Assembly: GCF_900114315.1 (NCBI RefSeq)
Contig: NZ_FOSQ01000003.1
Location: forward strand, 62,001-126,000
Source of the DNA: Falsiroseomonas stagni DSM 19981
Lineage (GTDB): Bacteria; Pseudomonadota; Alphaproteobacteria; Acetobacterales; Acetobacteraceae
DNA: 64,000 nt
Reading direction: 5' to 3'
The notes below the pieces were generated by a model that searched no databases, was not told the DNA's origin, and worked only from the letters and a program-made list of their open reading frames with translations. Shown one piece after another: positions 25,946-33,860 of this stretch. Within the stretch, counting starts at the first letter, position 1. Each line of letters opens with the position of its first letter. Made by a program: the position numbers and the translations under genes.

Positions 25946-27574
25946 TCAGGGCACGCCGATCGCCAGCCCGTCCCGCTGCGGGTCCGCGCCCCCGGCCAGC
26001 ACGCTGTCCCAGAGCGAGATGCCGTGGGGGGCGGCGAAGGGGTAGGAATGGGCGTTGCGGCGCACGGTCTCCCCCGCCGCCACCAGGTCACGCTCCACCG
26101 CGCGGGGGATGCGGTTGCCGATATCGATGGCGGGGCCGGTGGCGGCGAAGCGCGGAGCCTGCACGGCTTCCTGCATCCCCATGCCGAAATCGAGGACATT
26201 CACCAGCACCTGGAGGATGGCGATGCCGATCCAGGCGCCGCCGGGCGCGCCGAGCGTCATCACGGGCTTGCCATCCTGGAAGACGATGGTGGGCGTCATG
26301 GAGGAGAAGCGCTTCTTGCCCGGCGCGATGGACCCCGCGCGGCCGGGGCGCGGATCGTACCAGTTCATCGCGCCGTTCAGCATGAAGCCGGTGCCGGGCG
26401 GGATGACGCCGGAGGGCACGCCGAGTGTGTGGGTCAGCGAGGCGACCAGGCCTGATCCATCGACGCAGGAGATGGTGGTGGTGTCCTTCGCCGTGGCGGT
26501 GACGCGCGCCGGGGCTTCGACCAGGCCATCGCGGATTCGGGCCGCGCAGTCATCGGCGTAGGCGTCGGACAGCAGGCGGTCCAAGGGCGGCGGCTGGGTG
26601 GCGGGGTCGCCGATGTGATCCTCCCGGTCCTTCAGCGCGATGCGCATGGCGGCGGAGAGGGTGCGGATGAAGGGCGCGCTGTTGTGGCCCATGGCCACCA
26701 GGTCGAAGCGTTCCAGGATGTGCAGCATCTCCGCCACCACGATGCCGCCGGCCGGGGGCGGGGGCAGCGAGATGTCGTAGCCGCGGTAGCGCACGACCAG
26801 CGGCGCCGCTTCCGTCACGCGGAAGCCGGCGAGGTCGGCGGCGGAGAGGAGGCCGCCATTCGCCGCCATGTCGTCGAGGATCAGGCGGGAGAGGGCGCCG
26901 GTGTAGAAGCTCTCGACCCCATCGGCCGCGATGCCGGCGAGGGTACGGGCCAGGGCCGGGTTGCGGACGGGATCTCCCGGTCGTTTCGGCGTGCCGTCGG
27001 GGCGGCAGTAGAGGGCGGCGCCTTCGGCCGTGAAGGCGAGTTTTCTCACATAGTCGAGGCGGCCATAGGCGGCCTCGTTCGCCGTGAACATGGTGTGGAC
27101 ATGGGGGCGGATGATCCAGCCTTCCTCGGCGAAGCCGATGGCGGGGGCGAAGAGGTCGGCCCAGGGGAGTCTGCCGAAGCGGGCATGGGCTTCGGCGAAA
27201 AGGCGGAGGATGCCGGGGGTGGTGACGGCGCGGTGGCCGACCTCATTGGCGCGGTCGGCCAGGATGAAGCCGTAGCCATCGGCGCATTCGCGCTGGAAGG
27301 CAGTTTCCCACATGGTGGGGGTGCAGGCGCCGGGGCAGGTGGAGAGGCCGTCCAGCACCGTCGTGCGGCCCGTGGCGGGGTCGTGCAGCTGCAGGATGCC
27401 GAGGCCGCCGATGCCGGACATCATGGGGTCCACCACGCCTTGCGTCAGCGCGCAGGCGAGCAGCGCGTCGATGGCGTTGCCGCCGGCGGCGAGGATGCTG
27501 GCGCCGGCCTCCGCCGCTTCGGGCTGCGGCGCCACGATCATGGCGCTGGGCTTGGGCAGCCGGTTCTTCGGCAT
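25946..27574 (-). CDS. gamma-glutamyltransferase-family Ntn-hydrolase
   Basis: A 542-residue protein related to gamma-glutamyltranspeptidase, which is self-cleaved to expose an N-terminal Thr and then hydrolyses or transfers gamma-glutamyl groups. The cleavage region reads AKDTTTISCVDGSG with the nucleophile Thr at about residue 365; in most family members the next residues are TH, but here a Thr replaces the His. The large-subunit motifs AGGNAIDALLACALTQGVVD and MSGIGGLG are standard, and the small-subunit loop PGTGFMLNGAMNWYDPR is present. There is no signal peptide, unlike secreted E. coli Ggt, so the enzyme may be cytoplasmic; a related cephalosporin acylase-type role is an alternative. 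It is separated by 112 bases from the RTX gene. Confidence 0.85.
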   Translation of the reverse strand: MPKNRLPKPSAMIVAPQPEAAEAGASILAAGGNAIDALLACALTQGVVDPMMSGIGGLGILQLHDPATGRTTVLDGLSTCPGACTPTMWETAFQRECADGYGFILADRANEVGHRAVTTPGILRLFAEAHARFGRLPWADLFAPAIGFAEEGWIIRPHVHTMFTANEAAYGRLDYVRKLAFTAEGAALYCRPDGTPKRPGDPVRNPALARTLAGIAADGVESFYTGALSRLILDDMAANGGLLSAADLAGFRVTEAAPLVVRYRGYDISLPPPPAGGIVVAEMLHILERFDLVAMGHNSAPFIRTLSAAMRIALKDREDHIGDPATQPPPLDRLLSDAYADDCAARIRDGLVEAPARVTATAKDTTTISCVDGSGLVASLTHTLGVPSGVIPPGTGFMLNGAMNWYDPRPGRAGSIAPGKKRFSSMTPTIVFQDGKPVMTLGAPGGAWIGIAILQVLVNVLDFGMGMQEAVQAPRFAATGPAIDIGNRIPRAVERDLVAAGETVRRNAHSYPFAAPHGISLWDSVLAGGADPQRDGLAIGVP

Positions 27575-27610
27575 GAGGCGATCCTCCCTGGAGAATCGCC
27601 ATTGTGCCGG

Positions 27611-27662
27611 CGGGGTCCGGGGGGCGCCACGCCCCCCGGCGGAGCGCGAGGCGGAGCCTCGC
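27611..27662. repeat. GGGGTCCGGGGGGCG palindromic repeat, copy 2
   Basis: The first hairpin has arms CCGGGGGGC and GCCCCCCGG (27617-27639). The second has GAGGC and GCCTC around GGA (27648-27660). The first 37 bases match copy 1 exactly. It lies between the start of the gamma-glutamyltransferase and the end of coq7 and probably terminates coq7 transcription. Confidence 0.7.
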
Positions 27663-28234
27663 TAAATCCGCCGCGCGGCGTGCACCGCGGCTGCCGACCC
27701 GTTCCCCACCAGCCACGCCCAGGCGCGGAGCAGCGCCCCGGCCGGGGCCGTGGCGGCGTCCCGTGCCTCGTCGCGGTGGTGGACTTCCTCGGCCTGGCAA
27801 TGGGCGAGCAGGGCGCGGATCTCGGCGTGGATGCCTTCGGCGTCGAGGCGGTCGATCTGCTGCTGGTAGTGGTGGTCGACGAAGGTCTCCACCGCGTCGA
27901 TCGTGGCGTAGACGGCGCGCGGGCCGAAGAGGGAGGGCAGCGCGCCGGTCAGCCAGCCGGCGACGCGCCAGATCGGCAGCAGGCGGCTGTGCTGGTGGGC
28001 CGGCAGCAGCACGTTCAGCAGGTCGAGGTGCCCCTGTTCGGTGGCCATGTGGCGGCGCGCGAAATCGACCACGCCGGGGTCGCGGCAGACCGCGAGGATG
28101 CCGCGATAGATCATCACCGCGCCGGTTTCCCCCGCATGGTCGGACCGGAGTTCGCCGACCAGCCAATCCGGCAGGGGCGGCAGGGTGGAGAGGATCGGCG
28201 CCGTATAGGCGGGGGGGCGTCGGTCATGGGTCAT
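27662..28234 (-). CDS. coq7: demethoxyubiquinone hydroxylase (COQ7)
   Basis: A 190-residue di-iron oxygenase that hydroxylates 2-polyprenyl-3-methyl-6-methoxy-benzoquinol in ubiquinone synthesis at the inner membrane. Carboxylate and His ligands are in ELRSDHAGETGAVMIYRG, ATEQGHLDLL, DAVETFVDHHYQQQ and AEEVHHRDEA, giving the two E..EXXH halves of the ferritin-like fold. Length and order match the COQ7 family. ATG 28234 is used; an ATG at 28318 is possible but would overlap the divergent paaX start. The gene stands alone with 82 bases to paaX and a palindromic repeat after its stop. Confidence 0.9.
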   Translation of the reverse strand: MTHDRRPPAYTAPILSTLPPLPDWLVGELRSDHAGETGAVMIYRGILAVCRDPGVVDFARRHMATEQGHLDLLNVLLPAHQHSRLLPIWRVAGWLTGALPSLFGPRAVYATIDAVETFVDHHYQQQIDRLDAEGIHAEIRALLAHCQAEEVHHRDEARDAATAPAGALLRAWAWLVGNGSAAAVHAARRI

Positions 28235-28316
28235 GGCGCCGGGGATGTGGGCCGCGACCGGGATGCGGACAAGGGCGGGTTGCGTGGCCGGGCGGGGCGG
28301 CGGCAGTGTGCGCGCC

Positions 28317-29150
28317 ATGCCTGATCCCTCTGCCCTGGGGGCGCTGACCAAGCGCCTCGGCCCGCCGCGCATCGCCAGCCTGATCGTGACGATCTGGGGG
28401 GATGCGGTGGCGCCGCGGGGCGGGTCGCTGTGGCTAGGGTCGCTGCAGGCGATCCTGGATCGCTTCGGCTGCAATCCCGGCCAGGTGCGGACCGCCATGT
28501 CTCGGCTGACGGAGGAAGGGTGGCTGGCGCGCAACCGGGTGGGCCGGAATTCCTTCCATCGCCTGGGGCCGCGCGGGGAGGCCGCCTTCGGCGCCGCGGC
28601 GCGCCGCATCTACCGCGCCCGGCCCCCGGCCTGGGACGGGCAGTTCCGGCTGGCGATGACCACCGACCCCGCGGTGGCGGAGGCGCTGGCCGGGCGGCAA
28701 TTCGGCCAGGCGGGGCCGGGGCTCTGGATCGGCCTGCGGGGGGCGGCGGAGGAATTGCCGGCGGCGGCGACGGTGCTGATGGCGGCGCCGCGCAGCCTGG
28801 CGGAAGCGCGGGACCTGGCGGCGCGGGCCTGGCCGCTGGCGGCGATCGCGGCCGCGCATGAGCGCTTCGTCACCGCCTTCGCGCCGCTGGAGGGTGTGGT
28901 CCCCGATGCGGCGGAGGCGCTGCCGCTGCGGCTGCTGCTGGTGCATGAATGGCGGCGAATCGCGCTGCGCGACCCCGCGCTGCCGGATGCGCTGCTGCCC
29001 GATGGCTGGCCGGGCCGGGATGCCGCGGCGCTGGCCGCGCGGCTCTATGCCGCGCTGGTGCCGGCGGCGGAGGCCTGGCTGGATGAGGCGGGGCGCAATG
29101 AGGCCGGGCCCCTGCCGCCGGCGAGCCTCGCGGGGCGGTTCGAGCTCTGA
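28317..29150 (+). CDS. paaX: PaaX-family transcriptional regulator
   Basis: A 277-residue repressor family that responds to phenylacetyl-CoA and controls the paa genes. The N-terminal winged helix has SLIVTIWGDAVAPRGGSLWL and QVRTAMSRLTEEGWLARNRVGRNSFH (about residues 15-85), the PaaX hallmark. A central YRARPPAWDG strand follows, with the C-terminal dimer and ligand domain carrying PLRLLLVHEWRRIALRDPALP. It lies directly upstream of paaA in the same direction with 72 bases between, so it very likely regulates that operon. ATG 28317 matches the family N-terminus; the earlier frame starting at 28233 overlaps coq7. Confidence 0.9.
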   Translation: MPDPSALGALTKRLGPPRIASLIVTIWGDAVAPRGGSLWLGSLQAILDRFGCNPGQVRTAMSRLTEEGWLARNRVGRNSFHRLGPRGEAAFGAAARRIYRARPPAWDGQFRLAMTTDPAVAEALAGRQFGQAGPGLWIGLRGAAEELPAAATVLMAAPRSLAEARDLAARAWPLAAIAAAHERFVTAFAPLEGVVPDAAEALPLRLLLVHEWRRIALRDPALPDALLPDGWPGRDAAALAARLYAALVPAAEAWLDEAGRNEAGPLPPASLAGRFEL

Positions 29151-29152
29151 CG

Positions 29153-29197
29153 TGTTACGGTGTTCGTGCTTTACTTGATGGTATCTGTGACATAACA
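29153..29197. promoter_or_regulatory. paaA: candidate PaaX operator (TGTTACG...CATAACA)
   Basis: TGTTACG at 29153 and CATAACA at 29191 form an imperfect inverted repeat (6 of 7 pairs) with 31 bases between. The span is AT-richer than its neighbours and lies between paaX and paaA, where a paa promoter and operator should be. The exact -35 and -10 cannot be assigned. Confidence 0.45.
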
Positions 29198-29222
29198 TCC
29201 CCGGAAAGCGGAGGAGGCGCCG

Positions 29223-30230
29223 GTGTACACCCAGGCCCTGAACCAGAAGGATGTCGCACCCGCCACGGCTTCGGCGGAGGATCCGGAGCGCCTGGCGCGC
29301 TTCGAGGCGCGGGTGGCGGCCGAGGACAAGATCGAGCCGAATGACTGGATGCCGGAGGCGTACCGGCGGACGCTGACGCGGCAGATCAGCCAGCACGCCC
29401 ATAGCGAGATCGTCGGCATGCTGCCGGAGGGCAACTGGATCACCCGCGCGCCGTCGCTGCGCCGCAAGGCCGCGCTGCTGGCCAAGGTGCAGGATGAGGG
29501 CGGGCACGGGTTGTACCTGTATGCCGCCGCGGAGACGCTGGGCACGTCGCGCGAGGCGCTGGTCGAGCAGTTGCTGAGTGGCCGCGCGAAGTATTCGTCG
29601 ATCTTCAACTACCCGACGCTGACATGGGCCGATATCGGCGCGATCGGCTGGCTGGTGGATGGCGCGGCGATCATGAACCAGATCCCGCTCTGCCGGACGA
29701 GCTACGGCCCCTATGCCCGCGCCATGGTGCGCGTGTGCAAGGAGGAGAGTTTTCACCAGCGCCAGGGCTACGAGATCATGCTGACCTTGGCGCGCGGCAC
29801 GGCGGAACAGAAGGCGATGGCGCAGGATGCGCTGGACCGGTGGTGGTGGCCCGCCTTGATGATGTTCGGCCCGCCGGATGGGGAGAGCGCCCATACCGAC
29901 CAGTCCATGCGCTGGAAGATCAAGCGATTCACGAATGACGCGCTGCGCCAGCAATTCGTCGATGCGACGGTGCCGCAGGGCCATTTTCTTCAGTTGACCT
30001 TCCCCGACCCCGAACTGCGCTTCGACGAGGCGAGCGGGCATTGGCAGTACGGCGCCATCGACTGGGAGGAATTCCGGCAGGTGCTGGCTGGGAACGGGCC
30101 GTGCAACCGGGAGAGGCTTGAGGCGCGGCGAAAGGCGCATGCGGAAGGCGCCTGGGTGCGGGAAGCGGCGCTGGCCCATGCGGCGAAGCGCCGCGCGCGC
30201 CGGGCCGCCGAGCGCCAGGCGGCGGAGTGA
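29223..30230 (+). CDS. paaA: 1,2-phenylacetyl-CoA epoxidase catalytic subunit A
   Basis: A 335-residue di-iron subunit that inserts one oxygen atom into the aromatic ring of phenylacetyl-CoA. Iron ligand motifs are [17 protein letters not shown] and [13 protein letters not shown], and an early [19 protein letters not shown] is typical of PaaA. Length matches the family. It starts on GTG at 29223 after a strong GAGGAGG. It is the first gene of paaABCDE; paaB starts 5 bases after the stop. Electrons come from PaaE, and PaaC is the structural partner. The thioester ligase paaK and the downstream ring-opening genes are not in the window. Confidence 0.96.
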   Translation: MYTQALNQKDVAPATASAEDPERLARFEARVAAEDKIEPNDWMPEAYRRTLTRQISQHAHSEIVGMLPEGNWITRAPSLRRKAALLAKVQDEGGHGLYLYAAAETLGTSREALVEQLLSGRAKYSSIFNYPTLTWADIGAIGWLVDGAAIMNQIPLCRTSYGPYARAMVRVCKEESFHQRQGYEIMLTLARGTAEQKAMAQDALDRWWWPALMMFGPPDGESAHTDQSMRWKIKRFTNDALRQQFVDATVPQGHFLQLTFPDPELRFDEASGHWQYGAIDWEEFRQVLAGNGPCNRERLEARRKAHAEGAWVREAALAHAAKRRARRAAERQAAE

Positions 30231-30235
30231 GCGCG

Positions 30236-30523
30236 ATGAGCGAAACCCCCATGCCCATCTGGGAAGTTTTTGTGAGAGCCCGCGCCGGCCTGGCGCATCG
30301 CCATGCCGGCAGCGTGCATGCGGCGGATGCGGAAATGGCGCTGCAGGCGGCGCGGGATACCTATACGCGGCGTGGCGAGGGGCTGTCGCTCTGGGTCGTG
30401 CCCTCCGCCGCCATCACGGCGAGCGATCCGGCGGATCGGGATTCGCTGTTCGAGCCGACGGCGGACAAGATCTATCGCCATCCCACCTTCTACGAGGTGC
30501 CCGACGATGTCGGGCATATGTAG
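30236..30523 (+). CDS. paaB: phenylacetyl-CoA epoxidase subunit PaaB
   Basis: A 95-residue small subunit that helps bridge the PaaAC core with the reductase. Family pattern: PIWEVFVRARAGLAHRHAGSV, then MALQAARDTYTRRGEGLSLW and KIYRHPTFYEVPD. ATG 30236 has GGAG 8 bases before it; a GTG at 30227 overlapping the paaA stop is an equally simple alternative. It is followed 3 bases later by paaC. Confidence 0.93.
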   Translation: MSETPMPIWEVFVRARAGLAHRHAGSVHAADAEMALQAARDTYTRRGEGLSLWVVPSAAITASDPADRDSLFEPTADKIYRHPTFYEVPDDVGHM

Positions 30524-30526
30524 GCC

Positions 30527-31285
30527 GTGACCAGCATCGCGGTCGCGGCCTCGCCGCTGGTGGAGGCGCTGCTGGCGCGGGCGGATGACGCGCTGGTGCA
30601 TGCGCATCGCCTGTCCGAATGGTGCGGCCATGCGCCGATGCTGGAGGAAGATCTGGCGCTGGCGAATGTCGCGCTGGATCTGCTCGGCCAGGCGCGATCG
30701 CTGTATCAGTATGCGGCGGAGGTGGAGGGCGCGGGACATGGCGAGGATGACCTCGCCTATCGCCGCGACGCGCCGCAATTCCGCAACGCGCTGATCTTCG
30801 AACTGCCGCGCGGCGATTTCGCGGAGACCATCGCCCGCCTTTTCTTCTCCAGCGCCGTGATGCTGCCCTGGTGGCAGGCGGCGATGACCTCCCCCGATGC
30901 ACGCATCGCCGCCATTGCGGCGAAGGCCGAGAAGGAGATCACCTACCATCTGCGCCATGCCGGGGAATGGATGATCCGGCTCGGCGACGGGACGGATGAG
31001 AGCCATGCCCGCATGGCGGCGGCGGTGGCGAAGCTGTGGCCCTATACCGGCGAACTCTTCGCGGCGGAGCATGAGACCATCGCCGCGCTGCTGCCCGATG
31101 CCGCGGCGCTGCGCCCGGCCTTCGAGGCGACGGTCGCGCGCGTCTTCGCCGAGGCGGGGCTGGAACGCCCGCGCGCTGGCTGGATGCAGAAGGGCGGGCG
31201 CCGCGGCGTGCATACCGAGCATCTCGGCCACATGCTCGCCGTGATGCAGCATCTGCAGCGCGCCTATCCCGGGGCGGTGTGGTGA
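30527..31285 (+). CDS. paaC: phenylacetyl-CoA epoxidase structural subunit PaaC
   Basis: A 252-residue ferritin-like subunit without a catalytic iron centre that forms a heterodimer with PaaA. Typical segments: HRLSEWCGHAPMLEEDLALA, NVALDLLGQARSLYQYAAEVEG, AKAEKEITYHLRHAGEWM and a C-terminal GGRRGVHTEHLGHMLAVMQ. It starts on GTG (30527). The stop overlaps the paaD start region (GTGA), so translation is coupled. Confidence 0.95.
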   Translation: MTSIAVAASPLVEALLARADDALVHAHRLSEWCGHAPMLEEDLALANVALDLLGQARSLYQYAAEVEGAGHGEDDLAYRRDAPQFRNALIFELPRGDFAETIARLFFSSAVMLPWWQAAMTSPDARIAAIAAKAEKEITYHLRHAGEWMIRLGDGTDESHARMAAAVAKLWPYTGELFAAEHETIAALLPDAAALRPAFEATVARVFAEAGLERPRAGWMQKGGRRGVHTEHLGHMLAVMQHLQRAYPGAVW

Positions 31286-31776
31286 GCGTCGTCACGCTCG
31301 ACCTGGCGCGCATCCGCGCGGTCGCGGGCGCGGTGGTGGATCCGGAGATTCCCGTGCTGACCATCGCCGATCTCGGCGTGCTGCGCGATGTGCGCGTCAG
31401 CGACGGCGCGGTCGAGGTCGATATCACGCCGACCTATTCGGGCTGTCCCGCGATGAACGTGATTGCCTTCGAGGTCGAGGCGGCGCTCGCCGCGGCGGGT
31501 TTTCCCGGGGCGCGCGTGCGGCTGGTGCTCTCCCCGGCCTGGACGACGGATTGGATGACGCAGGCGGGTCGGGATGCGCTGCGCGGCTATGGCATCGCGC
31601 CGCCGGCCGCCCGCGCCGGGCGCCGCGCGCTGTTCGGCGCCGATGACGACACCCCCTGCCCGCGCTGTGGCAGCCTGGCCACGGAAAAGCTCTCGGAATT
31701 CGGCAGCACGGCCTGCAAGGCGCTGTGGCGCTGCACTGCCTGCCGCGAGCCCTTCGACCAGTTCAAATGCCTGTAG
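31282..31776 (+). CDS. paaD: PaaD, iron-sulfur assembly-type accessory protein
   Basis: A 164-residue protein with an N-terminal MIP18/DUF59 domain (VDPEIPVLTIADLGVLRDV, then YSGCPAMNVIAF) and a C-terminal zinc ribbon with cysteine pairs CPRC and CTAC plus a final KCL. It is thought to assist metal-cluster assembly of the epoxidase complex or its reductase. It starts on GTG, either 31282 (overlapping the paaC stop) or 31279. paaE follows after 10 bases. Confidence 0.93.
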   Translation: MSVVTLDLARIRAVAGAVVDPEIPVLTIADLGVLRDVRVSDGAVEVDITPTYSGCPAMNVIAFEVEAALAAAGFPGARVRLVLSPAWTTDWMTQAGRDALRGYGIAPPAARAGRRALFGADDDTPCPRCGSLATEKLSEFGSTACKALWRCTACREPFDQFKCL

Positions 31777-31786
31777 CGAGGCGCCG

Positions 31787-32866
31787 ATGAACGCCGTGTC
31801 CGCCCGCTTCCATCCGCTGCGCGTGGTCGATGTTTCCCGTGAAACAAACGATGCCGTCGCCATCACGCTGCAGCCGCCGCCGCAGGCCGATTTCCGCTTC
31901 ACGCCGGGGCAGTACCTGACCTTCCGGCGCGTGGTGGACGGCGTCGAGCAGCGGCGCAGCTATTCCATCTGTTCGGGCCTTGATGACGGGACCTTGCGCG
32001 TCGGCATCAAGCGTGTCGCGGGCGGCGTCTTCTCCGGCTGGGCCGTCGATCACCTGAGGCCCGGTGAGGTGCTGGAGGCGATGGCGCCGGAAGGCCGCTT
32101 CGGGCTGATGCCGGATGCGGCGGCGGCCCCGCGGACCGTGCTTGGGATCGCCGGTGGCAGCGGGATCACGCCGATCCTCTCCATCGCCGCCAGCCTGCTG
32201 GCGCGCGAACCCCGCGCGCGCTTCGTGCTGCTCTATGGCAACCGCGACGCCGCCGGGATCATGTTTCGTGAATCGCTGGAACGGCTGAAAGACCGGTACC
32301 TGTCGCGTCTCGTCATCACGCATGTGCTGAGCCGGGAGAAGCATGAGCTGAGTGCGCTGCATGGGCGCCTCGACGCCGCGCGCATCACGGCGCTGCTGCC
32401 GGGGCTGGTGCGGGTCGGCGCCATCGACGCCGCCTTCCTCTGCGGGCCGGAGGGCATGGCCGAGGGCGCACGCTTGGCGCTGGAAGGGCTCGGCCTGGAC
32501 CCCGCGCGCATCCAGGAGGAACGCTTCGCGCCGGCCGCCGGCAGCCCGCCCCGCGCGCTTCCCGTGGCGGCCGCGGAAGCCCCGCCGGCGGCGGTCGCGA
32601 CCATCACGGTGGATGGCGTGACGCGGGACGTGCCGATGGCATCAGGAGAATCGGTGCTGGAAGCCGGGCTGCGCGCGGGGCTGGACCTGCCCTGGTCCTG
32701 CCGCGGCGGCATGTGCTGCACCTGCCGCGCCAAGGTGACGGAAGGCGCGGTCGCGATGGCGACCAACTACTCCCTCCAGCCCTGGGAGACGGAGGCCGGC
32801 TTCGTGCTGACCTGCCAGTCCCGGCCGACCGGCGCCACCGTCGCGGTCGATTACGACGCCAGCTAG
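31787..32866 (+). CDS. paaE: phenylacetyl-CoA epoxidase reductase PaaE
   Basis: A 359-residue electron-transfer subunit that passes electrons from NADPH to the epoxidase. The FAD domain has YSICSGLDDG, the NAD(P) domain has GIAGGSGITPILSIAASLL and AFLCGPEGM, and the C-terminal plant-type ferredoxin domain has Cys ligands in PWSCRGGMCCTCRAK and FVLTCQSRP. ATG 31787 is used, following GAGG; frames upstream of it overlap paaD. A parS-like 16-mer lies in codons 15-20. The stop overlaps the convergent LysR gene by 4 bases, marking the operon end. Confidence 0.95.
   Translation: MNAVSARFHPLRVVDVSRETNDAVAITLQPPPQADFRFTPGQYLTFRRVVDGVEQRRSYSICSGLDDGTLRVGIKRVAGGVFSGWAVDHLRPGEVLEAMAPEGRFGLMPDAAAAPRTVLGIAGGSGITPILSIAASLLAREPRARFVLLYGNRDAAGIMFRESLERLKDRYLSRLVITHVLSREKHELSALHGRLDAARITALLPGLVRVGAIDAAFLCGPEGMAEGARLALEGLGLDPARIQEERFAPAAGSPPRALPVAAAEAPPAAVATITVDGVTRDVPMASGESVLEAGLRAGLDLPWSCRGGMCCTCRAKVTEGAVAMATNYSLQPWETEAGFVLTCQSRPTGATVAVDYDAS
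31831..31846. promoter_or_regulatory. candidate ParB-binding parS site within paaE
   Basis: TGTTTCCCGTGAAACA differs from the universal parS 16-mer TGTTTCACGTGAAACA at one position. It encodes VSRET using GTT, CGT, GAA and ACA, all ending in A or T, in a gene whose other codons nearly always end in G or C. This suggests selection on the DNA sequence itself. It is 6 kb from dnaN and about 31 kb from hemE, both often near alphaproteobacterial origins. Confidence 0.65.
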
Positions 32867-33744
32867 GCACCGCCCTTGGCGAGCAATCCGAGAAAGAGCC
32901 GCACCCGCGCGGGGCGGAAGCGTGCGGGGGGCAGCAGGGCGATGACGCCACCCTCCGGCAGCACCCAGCCCGGCAGCGGCGCCACCAGGCGGCCGGCGGC
33001 CAGATCCTCCGCCACCGCGTAGTCCGGCAGCACGGCATAGCCCGTGCCGGCCAGCACCAGGGCGCGCACGGCCGGGGTGGTGTCCACCGTCGCCACGGCG
33101 CGGGTTTCCACCGGCACGGCCTCCGCCGTGCCATCCCGGCGGAAGCGCCAGCGGCAGGGGTCCTTGAGGCGCGCATGGGCGATCCAGGGCAGGCCCGCCA
33201 GCGCGGCCGGGCTTTCCAGCCCCGCGCGCCCGGGCGTGCAGACCAGCAGCTGGCGAAAACTGCCGAGGCGGCGCGTGGCGTAGCTGCCCGGTTCCTCCCG
33301 CAGCCAGCCCGTGCGGATGGCCAGGTCCAGCCGTTCCGCCATCAGATCATGCACCGCATCGGCCAGGCGGAGCTCCACCGGGCAGGCCGGATGCGCCGCG
33401 ATGAAGCGCGCGACGGCCGGGGCGATGACGGCCGTGCCGTAGTCCAGCGGTGCGGCGATGCGGAGCGTGCCCGCGGGCCCGGCGCCCTCCGCCACCTCCG
33501 CCAGGGCGGCCACGGCCTCCGCCAGCGCGGGCGCGCAGCGGGCATGCAGCGCGGCGCCGGCCTCGGTCGGTGACAGGCGGCGGGAGGTGCGGGTGATGAG
33601 GGTGGTGCGCAGCTCCTGCTCCAGCCGCGCCACTTGCTGGGAGACGAGCGACTTCGTCACGCCGAGGCGCGCGGCGGCGGCGGTGAAGGACCCTGCCTCC
33701 AGCGTCGCGGCGAAGAAGGCCAGGCGGTCGAGCGAGGGGAGCAT
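32863..33744 (-). CDS. LysR-family transcriptional regulator
   Basis: A 293-residue regulator. The winged helix covers residues 1-60 with LAFFAATLEAGSFTAAAARL, GVTKSLVSQQVARLEQELRT and TLITRTSRRLSPTEAG. An effector domain follows (TLRIAAPLDYG, LDLAIRTGWL, then YAVLPDYAVAEDLAAGRLV). It is divergent from the metallo-hydrolase at 33861 across 116 bases, the usual layout for a LysR protein and its target. An inverted repeat 9 bases upstream of its own start is a likely binding site. It converges with paaE with a 4-base overlap. Confidence 0.92.
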   Translation of the reverse strand: MLPSLDRLAFFAATLEAGSFTAAAARLGVTKSLVSQQVARLEQELRTTLITRTSRRLSPTEAGAALHARCAPALAEAVAALAEVAEGAGPAGTLRIAAPLDYGTAVIAPAVARFIAAHPACPVELRLADAVHDLMAERLDLAIRTGWLREEPGSYATRRLGSFRQLLVCTPGRAGLESPAALAGLPWIAHARLKDPCRWRFRRDGTAEAVPVETRAVATVDTTPAVRALVLAGTGYAVLPDYAVAEDLAAGRLVAPLPGWVLPEGGVIALLPPARFRPARVRLFLGLLAKGGA

Positions 33745-33753
33745 GGAGCCGAT

Positions 33754-33772
33754 TGTCCAGTTATGCTGGACA
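33754..33772. promoter_or_regulatory. LysR-type operator between the regulator and metallo-hydrolase
   Basis: The perfect inverted repeat TGTCCAG-TTATG-CTGGACA contains a T-N11-A core, the LysR-box pattern. It lies 9 bases upstream of the LysR start codon and 88 bases upstream of the metallo-hydrolase start, so it could serve both directions. Confidence 0.65.
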
Positions 33773-33860
33773 GTGTGTCAAGAACGTCAGTCTCGATGGA
33801 CGATCCACCGGGCGTCATGGTGCCGCCAGGCCCGATGCGGGCCCCGAATGGAGACCGACC

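Noticed and set aside
21844-26385. A 1513-codon open frame on the plus strand
   Set aside because: It is antisense to the giant RTX gene. Its GC-rich sequence suppresses stop codons in other frames; it is low complexity and lacks domains and a ribosome site.
29138-29150. GGTTCGAGCTC as a tRNA T-loop
   Set aside because: It lies in the 3' end of paaX and no cloverleaf can be built round it. No tRNA, rRNA or CRISPR repeat was found anywhere in the window.
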